Origin: Phoma sp. XZ068
Taxonomy: Eukaryota > Ascomycota > Dothideomycetes > Pleosporales > Didymellaceae
Length of the DNA: 64,000 nt
Assembly: GCA_004835665.1 (NCBI GenBank)
Contig: RBKR01000014.1
Span: 496,001-560,000, forward strand
Direction of reading: 5' to 3'
The notes below the pieces were generated by a model, which was not told the DNA's origin, did no database searches, and saw only the letters and a program-made list of their open reading frames with translations. A program made the translations under genes and the position numbers. Shown here in pieces: positions 58,193 to 64,000 of this stretch. Position 1 is the stretch's first letter, and every line of letters begins with the position of its first letter.

Positions 58193-59073
58193 GCTGAAAT
58201 TTATTGACCTAGTGGCAGAATAAAGGCGTGCGAAGGTCGAAGATGTATGAGTTCGATCTGATCTGTGGCCCGAAGTACGATGAACCCCCTACACAGCCAC
58301 TGCCACTTGACGGGGCTATGAAGGTCGAAAGACCTGAGTTACCTTTGGGAATTTCAATTGCGAGTATACAGATGTTAGTGACGAACCCTTTCGTCATGGA
58401 ATGGACAGGGTGCTCTGTGGTATTGTGAGATGATTCTGTGTTGCCTTGCTATGTCCCTGTTTTGTGAGGAGTTGGAGCAGGCTCAGCTGGAAGGCGGGTG
58501 CGGCTGAATGCACAGCCCGCGATGTGGCGCGATGAGGCTGAAATGGAGCGCCTATTTCGTGTTATAGGTGACAAAAAGTCTTATAGTATTGCTATATCGC
58601 ATGTTTACTGTTCGTCTATTCGATAACTCATTCTGTATATCGGGTGCGATGGTGACCATACGACTGTAATTTATCGCAGATCAATTGCCAGGAGTCCGAG
58701 TACTTAGATGCCCTAGTTCTAGTCTATAACGAACGTTCTAGAAATATCAACGCGTGTATGAAGTAATACACATTTGAAGTCGAAATCCCACACACATTCT
58801 CCGGTGCAGGGGTCTTTCCTGCACTAAGGGATGGGCTTTAGCTGTATACAATGGCGAGGAGGATCTTAGAGTGGTTCAACCCACAAGTGGACTTAAACTT
58901 GGGAACGACTGAAAGTTCAGCAACAGGGGCAAAGGATATCACGGTTGCAGCTGGAAAACTATATCTTGCACATTCCATATCTGCTGTCGACCAAAACCTT
59001 CTAACCATCTACTCCACCATCTAAATATCACTCCAAACGCCACCCCATACCCCAAGTAACTCCACACACAAAC
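58193..59073. other. intergenic, no gene seen
   Basis: Promoter of the HET gene and 3' flank of the hypothetical gene; rather AT-rich, only short open frames. Confidence 0.5.
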
Positions 59074-59787
59074 CTACCTATCAGAATCAGAGTCGTACTC
59101 AGCACTTTCACCTGAGGGGAAAAGCCCAGAAGCAAGCTCCTTATCAAGCTCAGCAAGCGCATCCCTCTCCACCTCCGGGCTCTGCCTCTGCACCTCAGGG
59201 CTCTCCTCAGGGCTCTCCTCCACCTGCACACTTGGCTCCCTCAGCGCACGGTCCAACTCCTCAGCAACAGCGGGCACAAACCCCGTTTTCGCCTGCTCAA
59301 TCTGGTGTAGCACGTTTGCCCTCAGCACCTGCGCTTCCTCATCCCGGCTGCCCTTGAGGTTGGCGCAGAAGAGCTGGAAATCAACAAGCGGCTCGAGGAT
59401 GTTGAGGTAGGGTTGAGCTGCGGCGTGAAGGGCTTGGGTAACTTGTTCACCGATGGCGGGCTCCGAGGCGCTGCTATTCTTGCTTGTCTTCTTGCCCTTA
59501 GTCTTGGTCGCCTTCTTTGCGGCTTTGGGGCTGGGCTTGTTCTTCTTGGGCGACGATGCCTCGTCACCAATGAGTGTGGTGTCGTCTTCGAGCTCGGCGG
59601 ACTTGCGCTTCGCTGGTGTGGAAGGGGATGCGTTTGCAGCTGGGGACTTCTTTCCGCGGTTGTTCTTCATGGGTGTCGCGGCTGGGTTTACTGCAGGTGT
59701 GGGCGTGCTTGCACCGCTGGCTGTCGCTCTTGCTTGGGCACGCGTTGTACGGCCAGTGGACTGGGGAGTGGTGTTGGCGTGGGCCAT
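59074..59787 (-). CDS. hypothetical nuclear-type disordered protein
   Basis: Uninterrupted 237-aa frame with clear compositional zones, which argues that it is real. Residues 1-105 are Thr/Ala/Pro then Lys-rich (KKNKPSPKAAKKATKTKGKK), resembling a nuclear-localisation or DNA-binding tail. Residues ~110-180 could form helices (IGEQVTQALHAAAQPYLNIL; VLHQIEQAKTGFVPAVAEEL). The end is acidic (VQVEESPEESPEVQ and AEYDSDSDR). I do not recognise the family. The start is the only ATG preceding the repeated TTP/TPA segment. Confidence 0.65.
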   Translation of the reverse strand: MAHANTTPQSTGRTTRAQARATASGASTPTPAVNPAATPMKNNRGKKSPAANASPSTPAKRKSAELEDDTTLIGDEASSPKKNKPSPKAAKKATKTKGKKTSKNSSASEPAIGEQVTQALHAAAQPYLNILEPLVDFQLFCANLKGSRDEEAQVLRANVLHQIEQAKTGFVPAVAEELDRALREPSVQVEESPEESPEVQRQSPEVERDALAELDKELASGLFPSGESAEYDSDSDR

Positions 59788-60116
59788 TGTTGTGATGATT
59801 GCGATGGGAAGGTATTGAAAGTAGTATAGAGGAGGGAGTTTGGATTGGGAATTGAGGTGTGACTTGCTGATTGCTCAGATATTCGATCGAGCGCTGGTCT
59901 TAAGTATGATTGTGTGCTGCAGCAAAGCACAATTATCAAAGCACTACGGGCTTTGTCCTAGGCGGTCGTGTGAAGCGTCCAAGGTTGGAGACAAAGACTA
60001 AAGGTATTCGTGAGATACCTGTAAAGTAACAATGAGGCATGTTGAACAAAGCGTAAAGGGTGACGAAAGAGGTCTGAACGAACTTGGAAATTTATTCGGA
60101 CATACTCGAAAGGCGA
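59788..60116. other. intergenic, no gene seen
   Basis: Gap between two same-strand genes: promoter of the hypothetical gene on the left and the 3' end of COG3 on the right. Confidence 0.5.
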
Positions 60117-62830
60117 TTATCTGATACTCAGCCCTCTCCCTGTAGTCCCTGTCCTCGTTGTGCCAGTCCGGCCACTGACAGCGCCCATGCTATCCGCATC
60201 GCTGTCGTCGCCGTTGATATCATAATCCTCATTGTCGTCGTTCACAATGCCCAATCCAAGAGTGCCGACCCTGAAACTGTTTGTGCACCACTCGTTGAAA
60301 ACATCAGGATCCCAAACACCGTCTTCTCTGCCCTTGCCCTTTCCACTTCGCCCAGTTCCATTCGTGCCGTTCAAAGAAGGCGTATACGATGTGTCGAACC
60401 AATCTTCGTAGGTCTGGGTTACAGACTCCATGACAGCTGCGACAAGCATTTCGCGAGTGCGGGCGTCAGTGATGTAGTCTTCCAGCTTGCCGCGTAAGAA
60501 CGGTGTCTCCTGCTCGATGTTCTGCCGTATCTTGGCTGTGCGTGCTGGTGCTTCGGCGACCGGCACCTTCTTGTTGTTCTTCGTGTCAATAGGCGCGACC
60601 ATCCGGGCGACAAATTGGCTGGTAAAGTCATTGATCGCTTGACGTAGTCGTGCATCGACTTCGGCCTTCGCGTCCAGCATGTTGTCGACGACTTTGGGAA
60701 TGAGCAGGCCGACAAGGTTGCGTGGATTGAAAAGACCGCCTCGTTCACGCAGCTCCCAGAAGGTGTTTGTGACACTCCAGATATCGTACTTGATGTCTGT
60801 TTCTGGAGTGACGAACTCAATGTCGAAAGCCACAATCTGTTGCTTAAGCAGGAGGAGATGTGAGACAAGGAAAAGTGCTGCATCTGTCGGAGATGCAGCT
60901 TTGCTGATCAGTGCGCTGGCATGTGTCAACGACATTGTAGTGCTGTGGACGATGTGATGCGCTAGATCGTCGAAAACCGAAGACTGGCTGCGGTCAGCTC
61001 CTAAACCATCACAAGGGACTGATGTAAACTTACATGCACCAACCGATATATCTTGCTGAGCAACCAAATGGCTTTCCTTAGAGTAGGGTACCAGTCCTCG
61101 AATGCAGCTTCCGTATTGAAGTTCCAACGTGAGTCAGGGTCATCCTCCTCGACCACCATAGGCGTCTTTGGTACTGTTGGTGTAGGTGGGATTTCTGATT
61201 TGTTCTGCTTCTTGCCTGAGAGCACAGGCTGATTCGACTTTGCACCCTGGCCGGCTAACTTCTTGTTCTTGGCTGGATAGTCCAGGTCCTCAGGCTTCGG
61301 CTTGTAGCGCTCGATGTCATCTCTCAAGATAGCCAACGACAGGAACACCAGTCGGTTTTGCGCGTCTTGTAGAGCAGGGTGAACTATAACGGAGAAATCA
61401 AGTCTGTCTGCCTCGATAGGCGACTGCTCATCCTCATCATCTTCCATGTAACGTGTCTGCAGTAGGGTACACAGTTCGCAGAGCTTGAGGATTTGTGTTT
61501 CGTGGATGGTACGGGGCCGCAAGTGATCATAGAGCGGCTCGCACATGGCTTCGAGGAAGTCGTACATGCCGCCATCTCCATCGAACCACTCGCGCCACAA
61601 GTCATGCTCGTCGATGCAGATCCCGCGAATGTAGCTTATGCTGCTGCGAGCAAACGCCACCAGGTCTTTTGACGTGCTTGGTGCTTGCGCTATTTCGTTG
61701 ATCTTCTTCGCGACGATTGGCAAGATCAGCCGCCCACGAGTGGCGGAGTAGCTTTGATACAACTCGTTCATCAAGCTCTGGTATTCTGCTTCAGCCCCTG
61801 GTGCTGCACCAACCGGCACAACCGCTCGCTTTTGTATTTCTAGTCCAAGCTTCTTCAGCTCTGGCGCACCAACGCGAAACTTGGCGTACAGCAGTGCCGA
61901 CATGGTGGTGTCGTTCAGCTGGCGATCGGCGATACGTTTTGCAACGTCGGCGGCGATTTCGCGCAGCGCTTCGGTGAAGTGGACTCGAATCAGCATCAGG
62001 GCGCGGGTGAGTTGTAACCGGTATCTCGAACGGTACGTCTCGGCCTCGCGGTGTTTGGTGTGGACTTGCATATACTCGAGACAGCTGTCCAGGTTGGCCA
62101 ACATGTCGGTGAACTCCTTGCCCCGCACAATCTTGGAAGCTCCGGGGGCATTCAGGCGCTTCGTGGTAGGCTCGAGGTATGTGTAGTAGCGCAAGTTCTG
62201 CTCCGTGTCTTCTGCAAGCTTCGTGATGCGCTTCTGATCGCTGATCAAGCCCTCGCACTGTTCGCGGAAAGCTGTTGTCTGCGCTTCGACCGTCTTGAAC
62301 GAGTCGGAAAGAGAGGAGAGTATGTCGAGGGTCGAGTTTGTGTCGGCGATGATGTTGCCCAAGTGATTGCGCGTCAGATGTAGCTGGCTCTGGTAGGCCT
62401 TGTACTCGTCGTGGCTTGCCTCGAGCAGCTCCTCGTTGACTCCATCATACCACGCAGCGAAGTCAAGTTCGTTGCTAATATTCTCATGTGACTTCTTCTT
62501 CACCAAAGCCTTCTCCTTCTTGATGTGTGCCCGCACGACCGAGTAGAAATCGCTATACGACTTGGCGCGTCTGGCCACGGTGGCCGGTGGGGGCCCATGG
62601 AGTTTTGGTGGTGCTTCTTCTACGGCCTCCGGTATCCCTTCTGCGCGCTCGACGTCAGCGTTACTCTCCTACAGTGAACTTATCAATATCGCTCTGACGT
62701 ACCCATGCGGCAGATGGTGGCTTACGTTGGGCTGTCGCAGCAAGCTCTCGCGGCGTTGGTGCTGTTTTGGCGGGTCCTCCTTCTTGACCACGCGAGGCAC
62801 GAAGGAATTGTACCACGACTCTCCCTCCAT
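60117..62830 (-). CDS. COG3: conserved oligomeric Golgi complex subunit 3
   Basis: Lobe-A subunit of the COG tether (Sec34) for retrograde traffic within the Golgi. Exons 62726-62830, 61034-62668 and 60117-60983 (introns 57 and 50 nt) give 868 aa. The start MEGESWYNSFVPRVVKKEDP is the usual fungal Cog3 opening. The Sec34 core follows: FAAWYDGVNEELLEASHDEY, LRYYTYLEPTTKRLNAPGAS, LDSCLEYMQVHTKHREAETY and SRYRLQLTRALMLIRVHFTE. The second intron uses the later of two nearby AGs, which keeps frame and gives IYRLVHSSVFDDLAHHIVHS. The C-terminus is acidic then Gly/Thr/Arg-rich. It is divergent from the RCC1 gene. Confidence 0.94.
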
Positions 62831-63189
62831 TTTTGGCAGTGAGTGTGGCTTCAACCTGGGTTGGCAGACATGAAGTGTCCCTTGGGTTCACCAACACCAC
62901 GCGTTCCTAGCACATGTCGGAGGTCGGAGCTTTGGGAAGCTGTGGGGAAGCGCCCAAGCCAATCACAGCCCTGCAATTTTGATCTGATAAGCTATACAAA
63001 TCAGATCAAGGTCATGACGTTCTAGATTTCCGATGTCGCCGCAGACGCCCGCGCGACAGCTATCGACCTACGGTATTACCTGCGTGGAGTGATCCAAGGG
63101 ACTTTCCCGAGTACCAATGTCGACGTGCATTACCCTGTAAACCTCGCAGATCTCGCCGAACGCCCCTTCCACAATTGTCACACCACACA
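62831..63189. promoter_or_regulatory. divergent promoter COG3 / RCC1-repeat gene
   Basis: 359 bp between divergent starts. No named element seen. Confidence 0.4.
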
Positions 63190-64000
63190 ATGCTCCACGC
63201 CAGATGCCTCTCACGCGCCACCATTCGAGCTCCGCATGCCCCGCGATCATGTAGGAACATTACGACAAGAGGACAGGGTCCACGAGTACGAGCAGCGACA
63301 CATCCATATGCTCAGCGGCGACAGCAGCACTTTGTCCGCTCGATAGTGACTGTCACTGCCCTCTGGGCCACAGCCTCAGCATACCAGTATGTCAACGGCA
63401 ACGTGGTCGGCGAGGTGCACGCCGAGGAGCAGAAGGATGAGGAGGAAGTAATGACGTTTGAGCCTCCAAGGCGGAAGCCGAAGTCGACGGACGACAACAG
63501 GAACATCATCAGCTCACAGCATCTGCAGGTGCAGAGAAGCTGGGAGAACCCTGGAGTCTACGCGTGGGGCTCGAATGTAGGAAAGACAGTCGCGCCAGAC
63601 TCGGATGAGAAGTACATCAAGACGCCACGGCGCATCAAGTACTTTGATGGCAAGCTGCTCCGGGACATCAAGCTGGATAGGAACTTTGGGGTGGCCATCG
63701 ATGAGAAGGGCGACCTGCTGCAGTGGGGAGTAGACTTCTCGAAAGAGGCAAGCGAGCCCACACGTACACTACGCGGCAAGAACCTTACCTCGTTGGCCAT
63801 CTCGCGCGACCGCATCATCGCCATCGCCTCCAATGGCTCTGTATACTCGATACCCGTCTCGCAGACAGAACAGAAGGAAGGCCCGAAGCAAGTATCAACA
63901 TCTTGGATCCCCTTCTGGGGCGGCTCGGACGACGTCTCCTACCGCACACGTACACCAGAGAACCTGGCATGGAGCGAGAAGGTTATCGACGTCAAGTCTG
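63190..64000 (+). CDS. FMP25: mitochondrial RCC1-repeat protein (FMP25-like), 5' part
   Basis: The frame is open from ATG 63190 to the right edge (270 codons), with the 3' part outside the window. The N-terminus is an Arg-rich presequence (LHARCLSRATIRAPHAPRSC) followed by a hydrophobic segment (VTVTALWATASAYQYV), as in an inner-membrane protein. RCC1-type repeats then begin: WENPGVYAWGSNVGKTVAPD, LDRNFGVAIDEKGDLLQWGV and LTSLAISRDRIIAIASNGSV. In yeast the relative FMP25 is mitochondrial and was linked to respiratory-chain complex III assembly. The start is supported because presequence, membrane segment and repeats are all in one frame. Confidence 0.85.
   Translation, partial: MLHARCLSRATIRAPHAPRSCRNITTRGQGPRVRAATHPYAQRRQQHFVRSIVTVTALWATASAYQYVNGNVVGEVHAEEQKDEEEVMTFEPPRRKPKSTDDNRNIISSQHLQVQRSWENPGVYAWGSNVGKTVAPDSDEKYIKTPRRIKYFDGKLLRDIKLDRNFGVAIDEKGDLLQWGVDFSKEASEPTRTLRGKNLTSLAISRDRIIAIASNGSVYSIPVSQTEQKEGPKQVSTSWIPFWGGSDDVSYRTRTPENLAWSEKVIDVKS

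Overview
The window is nuclear DNA of a filamentous ascomycete (Pezizomycotina, most likely a dothideomycete). Nearly every gene is split by short GT-AG introns of 46-108 nt. The gene content is typical of that group: a NACHT-ankyrin NLR, a HET-domain protein, an AA9 polysaccharide monooxygenase, a LaeA-like methyltransferase, a 2EXR-type protein and augmin/ELYS homologues. I identified 25 protein genes, two of them cut by the window edges. Exons were joined by hand from splice sites and reading frame. I saw no tRNA, rRNA, CRISPR array or intact transposon.

Layout. 0-17 kb is a dense housekeeping block: an RGS-domain 3' end, chaperonin CCT7, a 2EXR protein, an amino-acid permease, a small secreted protein, an Hrt3-like F-box protein, an Mtm1-like mitochondrial carrier, an ELYS-like nucleoporin, augmin subunit HAUS1 and cystathionine gamma-synthase STR2. 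17-25.5 kb is almost empty and holds one C2H2 transcription factor. 25.5-33.8 kb carries a GTPBP1-like GTPase, mitochondrial intermediate peptidase divergent from a MICOS subunit, and an AA9 LPMO. 35.7-46.6 kb carries an Slm1-like TORC2/eisosome effector, a LaeA-like methyltransferase, a nitrate transporter with a recognisable nitrogen-control promoter, and a prenylcysteine-oxidase-like flavoprotein. 47-50 kb is a mitochondrial pair (flavin-reductase-domain protein and ribosomal protein bL31m). 52.3-58.2 kb is a self/non-self-type island in which an NLR and a HET gene face each other tail to tail. 59-64 kb has a small nuclear-looking hypothetical, Golgi tether COG3 and the start of a mitochondrial RCC1-repeat protein (FMP25).

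How the genes relate. There is no operon and no obvious metabolic cluster. Recurrent themes are mitochondrial biogenesis genes in divergent pairs, microtubule/nuclear-pore functions, nitrogen uptake control, and the NLR/HET island. That island is the best candidate for unusual biology: it contains an exact 99-bp tandem duplication inside the ankyrin array, a sign of recent repeat turnover in a recognition surface.
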